A stretch of DNA of 64,000 nucleotides from Amycolatopsis taiwanensis DSM 45107 (GTDB taxonomy: Bacteria; Actinomycetota; Actinomycetes; Mycobacteriales; Pseudonocardiaceae). The first letter of the stretch is position 1. Each line of letters begins with the position of its first letter. Below are positions 55,769 through 64,000 of the stretch, piece by piece. The stretch lies in the NCBI RefSeq assembly GCF_000519205.1, contig NZ_KI912598.1:386390-450389 (forward strand). The letters run 5' to 3'. The notes below the pieces were generated by a model. It made no database searches. It had not been told where the DNA came from and was given only the letters and a program-made list of their open reading frames with translations. The position numbers and the translations under genes are program-made.

Positions 55769-57235
55769 ATGGCGTCCCGATTCGTTGACCGAGCGGTGAT
55801 CCAGGTGGCCGCCGGCAACGGCGGGAACGGCTGCGCCTCGGTCCACCGGGAGAAGTTCAAGCCGCTCGGCGGACCCGACGGCGGCAACGGTGGCAACGGT
55901 GGTGACGTACTGCTGGTCGTCGACCCGAACGTGCACACGCTGCTCGACTTCCATTTCCGCCCGCACGCGACCGCGGGCAGCGGCAAGCAGGGCCAGGGCG
56001 CCAACCGTGCCGGCGCGGCAGGAGAGACCCTCGAGCTGAAGGTGCCCGACGGCACCGTCGTCCTCAGTGAAACCGGCGACGTGCTCGCGGATCTGATCGG
56101 CGCCGGCACCACGTTCGTCGCCGCGCAAGGCGGCCGTGGCGGGCTGGGCAATGCCGCGCTCGCTTCCCGGGCACGCAAGGCACCCGGGTTCGCGCTGCTC
56201 GGCGAGCCGGGCGAGACCCGTTCCCTGGTGCTGGAGCTGCGTTCGGTCGCCGACGTCGGCCTGGTCGGCTTCCCCTCGGCCGGAAAGTCCTCATTGATCT
56301 CGGTGCTTTCCGCGGCCAAACCGAAGATCGCCGACTATCCGTTCACCACGCTGGTGCCCAATCTCGGTGTCGTGACGGCCGGTGAGACGGTGTTCACGAT
56401 GGCCGACGTGCCGGGCCTGATCCCGGGTGCCAGCCAGGGGCGTGGCCTCGGACTCGACTTCCTGCGGCACATCGAGCGTTGTGCGGTCCTGGTGCACGTG
56501 GTCGACTGCGCCACCTACGAGCCCGGCCGTGACCCACTGTCCGATGTGGATGCTCTGGAAGCGGAGCTCGACCGCTACACGCCGGGGCTCGGTGGGGAGC
56601 TTGCCGAGCGGCCACGGGTGGTCGTGCTCAACAAGATCGACGTGCCCGAGGCGGCGGAGCTGGCCGAGTTGGTGAAACCGGATTTCGAGGCGCGCGGGCT
56701 GCCGGTGTTCGAGGTGTCGACAGCGTCACGGAAGGGCCTGCGGGAACTCTCCTACGCGCTGGCGGCTGTCGTCGAGAAGTATCGTGCCGAGCAGCCGCGG
56801 CCGGAGGCGGAGCGGATCGTGCTGCGACCCCGTGCCGTTGACGAAGCGGATTACACCGTCGAGCCGGACCCCGAAGAGCCCGGCGCGTTCATTGTGCGCG
56901 GCTCGCGGCCCGAGCGGTGGGTGCGGCAGACCAACTTCGCCAACGACGAGGCCGTCGGCTACCTGGCCGACCGGCTCAACCGCCTGGGCGTCGAAGAGGA
57001 TCTGGCGCGCCAGGGTGCGCAGCCCGGATGTCCCGTCACGATCGGCGACATGACCTTCGACTGGGAGCCCTCCACGCCCGGTGTTGCGACGTACTTCGCT
57101 TCGCGTGGCACCGACGTCCGGCTCGAGGACCACAGCCGGAGCACCGCCGCCCAGCGCAAGGAAGCCCGTCGCGTCAGGCGTGCAGGCACGGCCGAGCCGG
57201 ACGAGGTGGACGACCCCGAACTGGACGACGAGTGA
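55769..57235 (+). CDS. obgE: Obg family GTPase
   Basis: A 488-aa GTPase associated with 50S maturation and stress control. The N-terminal Gly-rich Obg fold has [20 protein letters not shown] and [11 protein letters not shown]-like turns. The G domain has G1 GFPSAGKSS near 168, G2/G3 [11 protein letters not shown] and DVPGL, and G4 NKID. A C-terminal OCT domain (about 350-430) and an acidic/basic tail end the protein. GAGAGGAAG precedes the start. Its stop overlaps proB (GTGA). Confidence 0.96.
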   Translation: MASRFVDRAVIQVAAGNGGNGCASVHREKFKPLGGPDGGNGGNGGDVLLVVDPNVHTLLDFHFRPHATAGSGKQGQGANRAGAAGETLELKVPDGTVVLSETGDVLADLIGAGTTFVAAQGGRGGLGNAALASRARKAPGFALLGEPGETRSLVLELRSVADVGLVGFPSAGKSSLISVLSAAKPKIADYPFTTLVPNLGVVTAGETVFTMADVPGLIPGASQGRGLGLDFLRHIERCAVLVHVVDCATYEPGRDPLSDVDALEAELDRYTPGLGGELAERPRVVVLNKIDVPEAAELAELVKPDFEARGLPVFEVSTASRKGLRELSYALAAVVEKYRAEQPRPEAERIVLRPRAVDEADYTVEPDPEEPGAFIVRGSRPERWVRQTNFANDEAVGYLADRLNRLGVEEDLARQGAQPGCPVTIGDMTFDWEPSTPGVATYFASRGTDVRLEDHSRSTAAQRKEARRVRRAGTAEPDEVDDPELDDE

Positions 57236-58356
57236 GCGCGACGAGGAAGGCCGTCGCGGGCGCAGAGCGGCTGGTGGTCAAGGTCGGCTCGTCGGCGCTG
57301 ACCACCGCCGGCAACGGCCTGGATGTCGGCAGGCTGAACGCGCTGGTCGATGCCATCGCGGGCCGTATCGCCCAGGGCAGCCAGTTGGTGCTGGTGTCCT
57401 CCGGCGCGATCGGCGCGGGACTGGCTCCCCTCGCGCTCGGCAAGCGTCCCCGGGATCTGGCCACGCAGCAGGCGGCGGCCAGCGTCGGCCAACTCGCCCT
57501 GGCACACGCCTATGCCGCGTCCTTCGGCCGGTACTCGCTCACCGTGGGTCAGGTGCTGCTGACTTCCGACGATGTCGTCCGCCGCTCCCATTACCGCAAC
57601 GCGCAGCGAACCTTCTCTCGTTTGCTCTCGCTCGGCGCCGTACCGGTGGTCAACGAGAATGACACGGTGGCCACCGAGGAGATCCGGTTCGGAGACAACG
57701 ACCGGCTGGCCGCGCTGGTCGCCCATCTCGTCGGTGCCGACGCCCTGGTCCTGCTGTCCGATGTGGACGGACTGTACGACGGCGACCCGCGAAGCGGCGC
57801 CACCCGCAAGATCACCGAGGTGACCGGCGAGTCCGACGTGGACGGGATCGCGGTCGGGATGTCCAGCTCCGGGCTCGGCACCGGCGGCATGGTCTCCAAG
57901 CTCGCGGCGGCCCGGACGGCGGCCGCAGCCGGCATCCCCGTGCTGCTCGCCGCGGCCACGGACGCATCGCGGGCGCTGACCGCGGCCGACGTCGGCACCG
58001 CGTTCGCCTCGGCCGACTCGCGGTTGTCCGCTCGCCGCTTCTGGCTCGGCTACGCGGCGGGCACGACCGGCCGCCTCCACCTCGACGACGGCGCGGTGAC
58101 CGCGGTCGTGCGGCGCAGGCGCTCGCTCCTCGCCGCCGGGATCGTCGGCGTCGACGGTGACTTCCAGGCCGGTGACGTGGTCGAGCTGGTCAGCCCGGCC
58201 CAGCGCGTGGTCGCGCGAGGTGCCGTGGCATTCGATGCCTCCGAACTACCCGAACTGATCGGCCGCTCCACCCATGAGCTGCCTGAAGAGCAGCGCCGTG
58301 AGGTCGTCCACGCCGACGATCTCGTGCCCTTGGCCGCCCACCGCGCCTCATCGTGA
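57232..58356 (+). CDS. proB: Glutamate 5-kinase
   Basis: A 374-aa enzyme that phosphorylates glutamate in the first step of proline synthesis. The amino-acid-kinase domain has [10 protein letters not shown] near residue 12, [27 protein letters not shown] (substrate site) and the [16 protein letters not shown] segment. A C-terminal PUA domain (about 285-374) is present. GTG 57232 overlaps the obgE stop. proA (gamma-glutamyl phosphate reductase), which usually follows in actinobacteria, is not here, and a helicase gene sits convergent instead. Confidence 0.95.
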   Translation: MSATRKAVAGAERLVVKVGSSALTTAGNGLDVGRLNALVDAIAGRIAQGSQLVLVSSGAIGAGLAPLALGKRPRDLATQQAAASVGQLALAHAYAASFGRYSLTVGQVLLTSDDVVRRSHYRNAQRTFSRLLSLGAVPVVNENDTVATEEIRFGDNDRLAALVAHLVGADALVLLSDVDGLYDGDPRSGATRKITEVTGESDVDGIAVGMSSSGLGTGGMVSKLAAARTAAAAGIPVLLAAATDASRALTAADVGTAFASADSRLSARRFWLGYAAGTTGRLHLDDGAVTAVVRRRRSLLAAGIVGVDGDFQAGDVVELVSPAQRVVARGAVAFDASELPELIGRSTHELPEEQRREVVHADDLVPLAAHRASS

Positions 58357-58387
58357 GGCTCCCGGCACCGGTTCCCGAACGCCTCAC
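58353..58387. terminator. Hairpin between proB and RecQ-like gene
   Basis: GTGAGGC (58353-58359) pairs with GCCTCAC (58381-58387), with an inner CCGG/CCGG dyad. It starts within the last codons of proB and may serve both convergent genes. Confidence 0.45.
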
Positions 58388-58458
58388 GCCCACTGCCGAC
58401 CCGGTTCGGGTGGTTGAGGTCTACCTTCGTAACACTGAGGTCTCCCTTCTGGTGAAGA

Positions 58459-60564
58459 TCAGTTCGTACCGGCAAGGGCGAAAGGCAGGACCGCGGGCGC
58501 GCCCGCCTCTCGCAGCAACCGGGACGCCATCGTCATCGTCCAGCCCGTGTCCACGAGGTCGTCGATCAGCAGCACCGGACCATCCACGCCGGACACCGCG
58601 GCGGCGAGCTCCTTCGGCAGGCTGAACCGTTGCCACAGGTCGGCCACGCGTTGGGCGCTGTTGGCCGTGCGTGGCGTCGCGCCCTGAGCGCTCATCGTGC
58701 CCAGGAAATGCAGGCGGCCCACCTGGGCGATGCGGGTGGCGAGATCGTGGACGAGCCGGGGACGCCGACCGGACGGGAGCGCGACGACGGCAACCGGTCG
58801 CCGCGCCCAGTCCCAGGCGGCGAGTACCGACACGCATGCCTGGAACACCGGAGGAGGCACCTCGCCATCGGATGCCGCCCCGCCCACGAGGTCACGCAAC
58901 CGGTTGCCCCAGCCGACGTCCGTGAGCCGCCCGAGAACCCGCCCTGGCTCCGCCAGTTCGGCCTTGGTCAGCCGGCCCGACAGCGGAACCTCCAGCGCGC
59001 CGAGCCCGGTCGGCCATTGCCGCCGGGGTGCCAGCTCGACGCCCGGCTGCCGGAGCCGGTCCGCGGTCGCCTCCACCACGCTTGCCGAGATGTCGACCTG
59101 CTCCCGCTTGCCCGTGCAGTTGTCGCACCGTCCACAGGGTTGCGCGAGGGGATCGTCGAGTTGCCGCCGCAGGAATTCCATCCGGCAGCCGGTGGTGGCC
59201 TGGTAGTCGAGCATCGCCGCCTGCTCGGCCTGACGTGCCTTGTCGACCCGCGCATACCGTTCGCGGTCGTAGCGCCAGGGCTGCCCGGTAGCCACCCAGC
59301 CGCCGCGCACCCGGCGGACGGCGCCGTCCACGTCGAGGACCTTGAGCACCATGTCCAGCCGGGAACGGGAAAGCTCCACCATCGGCTCCAACGCCATTGT
59401 CGACAGTGGACGGTCGGTGCCGGCAAGTGCGGTGAGTACCTGCGCCACGCGCTGCTCGTCCGGGAAGGCGAGTGAGCCGAAGTAACTCCAGATCTCCCGG
59501 TCCTCCTCACCGGGAAGCAGGATCACCTCGGCCCTCTCGACGCCTCGTCCCGCCCGGCCCACCTGCTGGTAGTAGGCGATCGGCGAGGACGGCGCGCCCA
59601 GATGCACGACGAAACCGAGATCCGGCTTGTCGAAGCCCATGCCCAGCGCCGAGGTCGCGACCAGCGCCTTGACCCGGTTGGCGAGCAGGTCGGCTTCGGC
59701 CGCCTCCCGCTCGGCCGGCTCTGTTTTGCCGGTGTACGCGGCGACCTCGTACCCGTGATGCCGCAGCAGGCCGGCCACGTCATGCGCGGCGGCGACGGTC
59801 AGCGTGTAGATGATGCCCGAACCGGGGAGATCGGCCAGCCGCTGCGCCAGCCAGGCGAGCCGGGCCTCGGCGGTCGGCAGCCGGACCACGGACAGGTGCA
59901 GGCTCTCCCGCTCGAGCGAGCCCCGCAGGACCAGGGTGTCCGCGGCGTCTCCGATGCCGAGCTGTTCGGCCACGTCCGTGACCACCCGGTCGTTCGCCGT
60001 CGCCGTCGTGGCCAGGACCGGAATGCCCGCGGGCAGTTCGGCCAGCAGGGTACGCAGGCGCCGGTAGTCCGGCCGGAAGTCGTGGCCCCAGTCGGAGATG
60101 CAGTGCGCCTCGTCGACCACGACCAGCCCGGCCGACGCGGTGAGCTTGGGCAGCACGGCATCGCGGAAGTCGGGGTTGTTGAGCCGCTCCGGACTGACCA
60201 GGAGCACGTCGACCTCGCCGGCGGCGATCCGCTGCTGTACGTCGTCCCAGTCCTGCGGGTTTGCCGAGTTCATCGTGACGGCCCGGATACCGGCCCGGCC
60301 GGCGGCCGCGATCTGGTTCCGCATCAGCGCCAGCAGCGGCGAGATGATCAGCGTGGGCCCGGCGCCGCGTTCCCGCAGCAGGGCCGTCGCCAGGAAGTAC
60401 ACCGCCGACTTGCCCCAGCCGGTGCGCTGCACGACCAGGGCGCGGCGGCCTTCGGCCACCAGGGCCTGGATCGCGGTCCATTGGTCGTCACGGAGCACGG
60501 CGGTGTCGCCGGCCAGCCGTTGGAGCACTGTGCCGGCGCGGGTACGGAGTTGGTGAAGGTCCAC
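58459..60564 (-). CDS. RecQ-family DNA helicase with C-terminal phosphoribosyltransferase-like domain
   Basis: A 701-aa ATP-dependent 3'-5' helicase. Walker A is RTGWGKSAVYF near residue 48, DEAH is VVVDEAHCISDWGHDFRPDY near 148, motif III is VLATTATAND and motif VI is QVGRAGRG. The RecQ zinc cluster follows (C-x16-C-x2-C-x2-C in CRMEF... PCGRCDNC). No HRDC domain follows. Instead the last 150 residues read like a type I phosphoribosyltransferase, with the PRPP loop VLLIDDLVDTGWTMTMA near 670. GTG 60564 is favoured by a TAGACG box 7 nt upstream. It is convergent with proB and divergent from nadD. Confidence 0.88.
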   Translation of the reverse strand: MDLHQLRTRAGTVLQRLAGDTAVLRDDQWTAIQALVAEGRRALVVQRTGWGKSAVYFLATALLRERGAGPTLIISPLLALMRNQIAAAGRAGIRAVTMNSANPQDWDDVQQRIAAGEVDVLLVSPERLNNPDFRDAVLPKLTASAGLVVVDEAHCISDWGHDFRPDYRRLRTLLAELPAGIPVLATTATANDRVVTDVAEQLGIGDAADTLVLRGSLERESLHLSVVRLPTAEARLAWLAQRLADLPGSGIIYTLTVAAAHDVAGLLRHHGYEVAAYTGKTEPAEREAAEADLLANRVKALVATSALGMGFDKPDLGFVVHLGAPSSPIAYYQQVGRAGRGVERAEVILLPGEEDREIWSYFGSLAFPDEQRVAQVLTALAGTDRPLSTMALEPMVELSRSRLDMVLKVLDVDGAVRRVRGGWVATGQPWRYDRERYARVDKARQAEQAAMLDYQATTGCRMEFLRRQLDDPLAQPCGRCDNCTGKREQVDISASVVEATADRLRQPGVELAPRRQWPTGLGALEVPLSGRLTKAELAEPGRVLGRLTDVGWGNRLRDLVGGAASDGEVPPPVFQACVSVLAAWDWARRPVAVVALPSGRRPRLVHDLATRIAQVGRLHFLGTMSAQGATPRTANSAQRVADLWQRFSLPKELAAAVSGVDGPVLLIDDLVDTGWTMTMASRLLREAGAPAVLPFALAGTN

Positions 60565-60723
60565 GGGAACACGTCTACCGCATCGGCCGGACAATCGGGC
60601 CGTGCCGGGTGTGCGAACGGACCCTTCGTACGGAATGTGACGCGACGCACGGCCTGCGGCGAAGCCGGGCCTCGTGTGACAGTCCCGCCGGTCACCGGAG
60701 GTTCCTCGCGGACTGCCGCTATA

Positions 60724-60729
60724 TACCCT
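60724..60729 (+). promoter_or_regulatory. nadD: -10 box of nadD (leaderless)
   Basis: TACCCT (or overlapping TATACC at 60722) ends 7 nt before the ATG; no Shine-Dalgarno is present. Confidence 0.5.
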
Positions 60730-60736
60730 TCAGAGC

Positions 60737-61330
60737 ATGTCACCACGTCGTGTCGGAGTAATGGGCGGTACGTTCGATCCGATTCACAACGGCCACCTTG
60801 TCGCAGCCAGCGAGGTGCAGGCCCGATTCGACCTCGACGAAGTGATCTTCGTGCCCACCGGGCAGCCGTGGCAGAAGACCGGCCGCTCGGTGAGCAGGGC
60901 GGAGGACCGTTATCTGATGACGGTCATCGCGACTGCCTCCAATCCGGTGTTCTCGGTCAGCCGTGTGGACATCGACCGCGGCGGCGAGACCTACACCGTG
61001 GACACGTTGCGCGATCTCCACCGCGAGTACCCGGAAGACCAGTTGTTCTTCATCACCGGCGCGGACGCGCTGGAACAGATCCTCACCTGGCACAACGCCG
61101 ACGAGTTGTTCACCTACGCGCATTTCATCGGCGTCACCCGGCCCGGATACCGGCTCAACGACCACCATTTGCCCAGCGGCAAGGTGAGCCTGGTGGAGGT
61201 CACCGCGATGGCGATCTCCTCCACCGCCTGCCGGGAGCGTGTCGAACACAATGAGCCGATCTGGTACCTGGTGCCCGACGGCGTCGTTCGGTACGTCGAC
61301 AAGCGCCGGCTCTACCGCAAGCCGGAGTAA
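60737..61330 (+). CDS. nadD: Nicotinate-nucleotide adenylyltransferase
   Basis: A 197-aa enzyme that makes deamido-NAD from nicotinate mononucleotide and ATP. The nucleotidyltransferase motif is [15 protein letters not shown] (residues 7-21), and the C-terminal [12 protein letters not shown] (the ISSTxxR motif) binds ATP. It normally precedes rsfS; here a TetR/ABC cluster separates them by 2.3 kb. Confidence 0.95.
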   Translation: MSPRRVGVMGGTFDPIHNGHLVAASEVQARFDLDEVIFVPTGQPWQKTGRSVSRAEDRYLMTVIATASNPVFSVSRVDIDRGGETYTVDTLRDLHREYPEDQLFFITGADALEQILTWHNADELFTYAHFIGVTRPGYRLNDHHLPSGKVSLVEVTAMAISSTACRERVEHNEPIWYLVPDGVVRYVDKRRLYRKPE

Positions 61331-61356
61331 CGCCTCGAGAACGGAGACCGACGGGC

Positions 61357-62112
61357 CTAGAGCTTTGTGGAGCGTCCCCAGCCCCGCCTGATGCGCCATG
61401 CCGCGACCAGGCCGGCCGCCACCGCGAAGGCCACCAGCACCGCAGCCGCGGCCAGTGCTCGCGAGACGTTGCCGTCGAGCGCCGCGTGCAGGCCGGAGAC
61501 CGCCCAGTAGCCGGGGGAGACCGGCGCGACGGCGGCCAGCCAGCCGGGCATCGCGGCGATCGGCACCAGCGCCCCACCGAGGGCACTGAGTACCAGCCCA
61601 CCGATGTCGTAACCCGCCGAAAGGGCGCTGTGGCTGTTGGCGAATGCGCCCAGCGTCGCGCCGAGCCCGAGCAGCACCAGGGTCCATGCCAGCAGGGTGA
61701 GGACGAGCAGCGCCGGATGCGCCACCCGCACACCCAGCACCAGTCCCGCGGCCAGGACGACGGCCTGCTGCGTCACCAGGACGCCGAGCACGGGAAGTCC
61801 TTTGCCCGCGAGCAGTTCCGCAGGGCGCACGGCGGTCGCGCGAAGCCGGTGCCACGTCCGCCAGACCCGCTCGTTGAGCAATGACGCGCCGACGATGCTC
61901 ATCGCCAGCAGGGAGAACGTGACCAGCGCGCCGAGCATCGCCTGGGTGGTGCCCGCCGTGATGCCCTGCGCGCCCGTGTAGAGCGGGCGGAGCGTGATCA
62001 GGAAGGCCACCGGCAGCACCGTGCGGGACAGCAGCGGCCCGGGCTCCCGGCGGAGCAGGAGGGTGTTGTGCCTGATCAGCGCGGTGGTCCGGCGGAGGCG
62101 GTCAGCGGTCAC
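61357..62112 (-). CDS. ABC-2 type exporter permease
   Basis: A 251-aa six-helix permease: LSRTVLPVAFLITLRPLYTG early, the loop LRATAVRPAELLAGKGLPVL (typical of NodJ/YhhJ-type permeases), and LGGALVPIAAMPGWLAAVAP as the GxxxP-type C-terminal motif. Its start overlaps the ATPase stop by 11 bp, so the two are coupled. The exporter is under the adjacent TetR gene. Confidence 0.88.
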   Translation of the reverse strand: MTADRLRRTTALIRHNTLLLRREPGPLLSRTVLPVAFLITLRPLYTGAQGITAGTTQAMLGALVTFSLLAMSIVGASLLNERVWRTWHRLRATAVRPAELLAGKGLPVLGVLVTQQAVVLAAGLVLGVRVAHPALLVLTLLAWTLVLLGLGATLGAFANSHSALSAGYDIGGLVLSALGGALVPIAAMPGWLAAVAPVSPGYWAVSGLHAALDGNVSRALAAAAVLVAFAVAAGLVAAWRIRRGWGRSTKL

Positions 62113-62959
62113 GAGAACTCCCGAGTGAGTGGTACAGGTCGTCCAGATCCGCCTTGCGCACGTCCACCGACCTCGGCAGGTGTCCCGCGGCCAGGAGGGC
62201 GGACAGGTCCGCGGGCGGGTCCTGGGTGTGGACCCGTACCTCCCCGCCGACGAGGCGGGCCCGCGGCCCGAGATCCGGCGGCGGGCCGTCGAAGACGAGC
62301 CGTAGTTCGCCGGGCAGGTGCCGGGTCAGTTGCTGCCTGCTGCCGCGCGCGATGATTCTCCCAGCGCGCGCGACCGCGAGAGTGGCGTCGAGATCGGCCA
62401 GTTCGGGCAAATAGTGCGTGGTGTAGACGACGGCGGCCCCGGTGTGCGCCCGTGCCCGGACCGCGGCGAGCAGCGCCGCGCGAGTTTCCGGGTCGGCGCC
62501 TGCCGTGGGTTCGTCGAGCAGGAGCAGGGGTGGGTCGCCGATCAGCGCGCAGGCCGCCTGTGTCCGGCGTCGCTGGCCGCCGGAGAGCAGTCCCGTTCGG
62601 CGGTCCACGGTCCCGCTGAGGTGGAGTTCGGCCACGAGTCGCTCGATGGCCCGGCCGAGGTCGCGACGGCGCAGCCCCGCGAGTTCGCCGAAAAGCCGCA
62701 AGTTCTCCCGGACGGTCAAGCTCGGGTACAACGCCAGTTCCTGCGGGGCGAACCCGAGCGGGCCATCGGCCACCACCCGCCCGGAGTCCGCGCGTACGAG
62801 GCCGGCGACCACTTCGACGAAGGTGGTTTTACCGGCGCCGTTGTGACCGATCAGTCCGGCGATCTCGCCCTGCTCGACAGTCAGGTCGAATCCATCGAGC
62901 GCGGTTTGCCTGCCGTATCGCTTGCGAAGTCCTTCCACGCACAACACCCGAGCCCCCAA
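62102..62959 (-). CDS. ABC exporter ATP-binding protein
   Basis: A 285-aa ATPase with Walker A GLIGHNGAGKTTFVE, signature LLSGGQRRRTQAACALIG, Walker B LLLLDEPTAGADPE and H-loop TTHYLPEL. The Q-loop region has LGFAPQELALYPS. A C-terminal extension of about 70 residues (RLVGGEVRVHTQDPPADL) is the DrrA-type domain. ATG 62959 or a GTG at 62947 could be the start; both lie downstream of the TetR operator. It is a drug or lipid exporter with the permease at 61357. Confidence 0.9.
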   Translation of the reverse strand: MGARVLCVEGLRKRYGRQTALDGFDLTVEQGEIAGLIGHNGAGKTTFVEVVAGLVRADSGRVVADGPLGFAPQELALYPSLTVRENLRLFGELAGLRRRDLGRAIERLVAELHLSGTVDRRTGLLSGGQRRRTQAACALIGDPPLLLLDEPTAGADPETRAALLAAVRARAHTGAAVVYTTHYLPELADLDATLAVARAGRIIARGSRQQLTRHLPGELRLVFDGPPPDLGPRARLVGGEVRVHTQDPPADLSALLAAGHLPRSVDVRKADLDDLYHSLGSSRDR

Positions 62960-62965
62960 ATGATC

Positions 62966-62989
62966 TACAGCGTATAGATCTACACTGTA
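62966..62989. promoter_or_regulatory. TetR operator between ABC genes and tetR
   Basis: The inverted repeat TACAGCGTA-TAGATC-TACACTGTA has arms that match at 8 of 9 positions when paired. The right arm TACACT is also the -10 of tetR, 8 nt before its ATG. Repressor binding would block both directions. Confidence 0.65.
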
Positions 62990-62994
62990 TACTC

Positions 62995-63627
62995 ATGCGG
63001 GGCAGGCGGGAAGAGATCCTGGACGCGGCACTGGCGATCGCGGACGAACACGGCATCGACGCGGTATCCATGCGGGCGGTGGCCGAGCGGGTCGGCATCA
63101 CTCCGATGGCGCTGTACCCGCACGTCGGCGGTAAGACCGGGCTGCTCGACGGGATGCTCGGCCGGTTACTCGCCGAACTGACCGCCGCGAGTGGTGAGGC
63201 GGTCGGCTGGCGCCGGCTGCTCCGCGAGTTCGCCCATGCCACGCGGCAACTCGCCCACCGGCACCCGTGGGCCGCCGCGCTGCTGTTCTCGCGGCCCGCG
63301 GTCACGCCCGAAGCGGTCGGCGCGGTCGACCGGATCTACCTGGCGCTGCTGGAGGCGGGCGTGCCGGCTTCGGAGGTCCCCCGCCTCGAACGGATGTTGA
63401 GCACTCTGATCGTCGGATACGCGGCTTCCGAGTCGGGCGGCCGGTTTCAGCGGCTGAACCCGCGCGGACGGCGGGACCTGGCGGTGGGCGGGGCGCTGCC
63501 CGGGCACGAGGCGATCGCGCCATGGCTGGAGACGCCGGCGGACTGGGACGCGGAGTTCGAGGCCGACCTGGAAGATCTCGAGTGCCTCGTCGAAACCATC
63601 GTCGCCCGCGCCGGGTACGCTCGGTGA
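62995..63627 (+). CDS. TetR/AcrR-family repressor of the ABC exporter
   Basis: A 210-aa protein with the N-terminal domain REEILDAALAIADEHGIDAV, then SMRAVAERVGITPMALYPHV, the TetR helix-turn-helix with the ALYPHV/ALYRHV pattern of TetR_C proteins that regulate drug resistance. The C-terminal domain has ATRQLAHRHPWAAALLFSRP. It has a leaderless start. Divergent ABC exporter genes are the obvious target. It lies between nadD and rsfS, which are normally neighbours. Confidence 0.9.
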   Translation: MRGRREEILDAALAIADEHGIDAVSMRAVAERVGITPMALYPHVGGKTGLLDGMLGRLLAELTAASGEAVGWRRLLREFAHATRQLAHRHPWAAALLFSRPAVTPEAVGAVDRIYLALLEAGVPASEVPRLERMLSTLIVGYAASESGGRFQRLNPRGRRDLAVGGALPGHEAIAPWLETPADWDAEFEADLEDLECLVETIVARAGYAR

Positions 63628-63659
63628 ACCGACGGACTTCCAAGCCGTAAGGAGCATGA

Positions 63660-64000
63660 GTGGTAGCGACGTCCCAATCACGAGACATGGCGACCGTGGC
63701 CGCACACGCGGCGGCGGACAAGAAGGCCACCAACGTCGTGGTGCTGGACGTGTCGGACCAACTGGTCATCACCGACGTGTTCGTGATCGCGTCCGCACCC
63801 AACGAACGGCAGGTCGGCGCCATCGTGGACCACGTGGAGGAGAAACTGCGGCTGGCCGGGCACAAGCCGGTGCGGCGGGAAGGCGCGCGCGAAGGACGTT
63901 GGGTCCTGCTCGACTACGTCGATCTCGTGGTGCATGTCCAGCACGAAGAGGAGCGCTCGTTCTACGGGCTGGAGAGGCTGTGGAAGGACTGCCCGCGGAT
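63660..64000 (+). CDS. rsfS: Ribosome silencing factor RsfS (3' end outside window)
   Basis: The first 113 codons of the RsfS/Iojap/YbeB family. The conserved core DVSDQLVITDVFVIASAPNE, then RQVGAIVDHVEEKLR, and the WVLLDYVDLVVHVQHEEERS ending are diagnostic. It binds L14 on the 50S subunit and blocks subunit joining in stationary phase or starvation. GTG 63660 has AAGGAG upstream; the ATG at 63656 is out of frame. It usually completes the obg-proBA-nadD-rsfS row. Confidence 0.94.
   Translation, partial: MVATSQSRDMATVAAHAAADKKATNVVVLDVSDQLVITDVFVIASAPNERQVGAIVDHVEEKLRLAGHKPVRREGAREGRWVLLDYVDLVVHVQHEEERSFYGLERLWKDCPR

Overview
The window is high-GC DNA (roughly 70 percent by eye) with actinobacterial gene content: SARP/AfsR regulator, TetR/MarR repressors, F420-type Ddn family protein, paired clpP genes, DUF4233, and an RNase E/G with an IF2-N-like N-terminus. 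Frequent GTG/TTG starts, leaderless promoters and the order tig-clpP1-clpP2-clpX / valS-folC-ndk-rne-rplU-rpmA-obg-proB-nadD-rsfS fit a filamentous actinomycete, most likely Pseudonocardiaceae (Amycolatopsis-like). The genus is an inference.

Layout. 1-3.3 kb: the 5' three quarters of an AfsR-type regulator (minus strand), a short-chain dehydrogenase remnant, a gene-poor stretch and a tRNA-Pro(TGG). 3.7-8.7 kb: a small membrane protein, cytochrome bd oxidase (cydAB), an ABM monooxygenase-like protein, a P-loop kinase, a Ddn-like protein and an HNH-like protein that lacks the catalytic His. 8.8-12 kb: an EtfD-type membrane iron-sulfur oxidoreductase convergent with an alpha-methylacyl-CoA racemase-like gene. 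12.2-16 kb: a large membrane protein, then a collapsed sugar-uptake locus (LacI remnant, fused permease remnant, GH1 start) that runs into a seven-unit 21-bp tandem repeat. 16-20 kb: TetR/MFS/hydrolase and a desaturase-reductase fusion. 20.2-24.5 kb: protein-quality-control block tig-clpP1-clpP2-clpX.

26-32.5 kb holds formate/oxalate-type functions: fdhD, an OFA transporter with a 51-aa partner and a 26-aa Cys-rich micro-ORF, and an FdhF/YdeP-type molybdoenzyme at the end of a MarR-MFS-molybdoenzyme operon. 35.4-46.8 kb has valS directly followed by a second, divergent valS, then accessory genes (DoxX, TetR, SGNH esterase, amidase, methyltransferase) before folC-DUF4233. 47-57 kb is the conserved ndk / ABC exporter / rne / rplU-rpmA / obg-proB stretch. 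58-64 kb has a RecQ helicase fused to a phosphoribosyltransferase-like C-terminus, nadD, a TetR-controlled ABC exporter and the start of rsfS.

I see no CRISPR array, intact insertion sequence, prophage or complete biosynthetic cluster. The best candidates for new biology are the desaturase-FNR fusion, the RecQ-PRTase fusion, the tandem pair of unlike ValRS genes, the OFA transporter micro-ORF, the dispersed 21-bp repeat, and several clear but unassigned operators.
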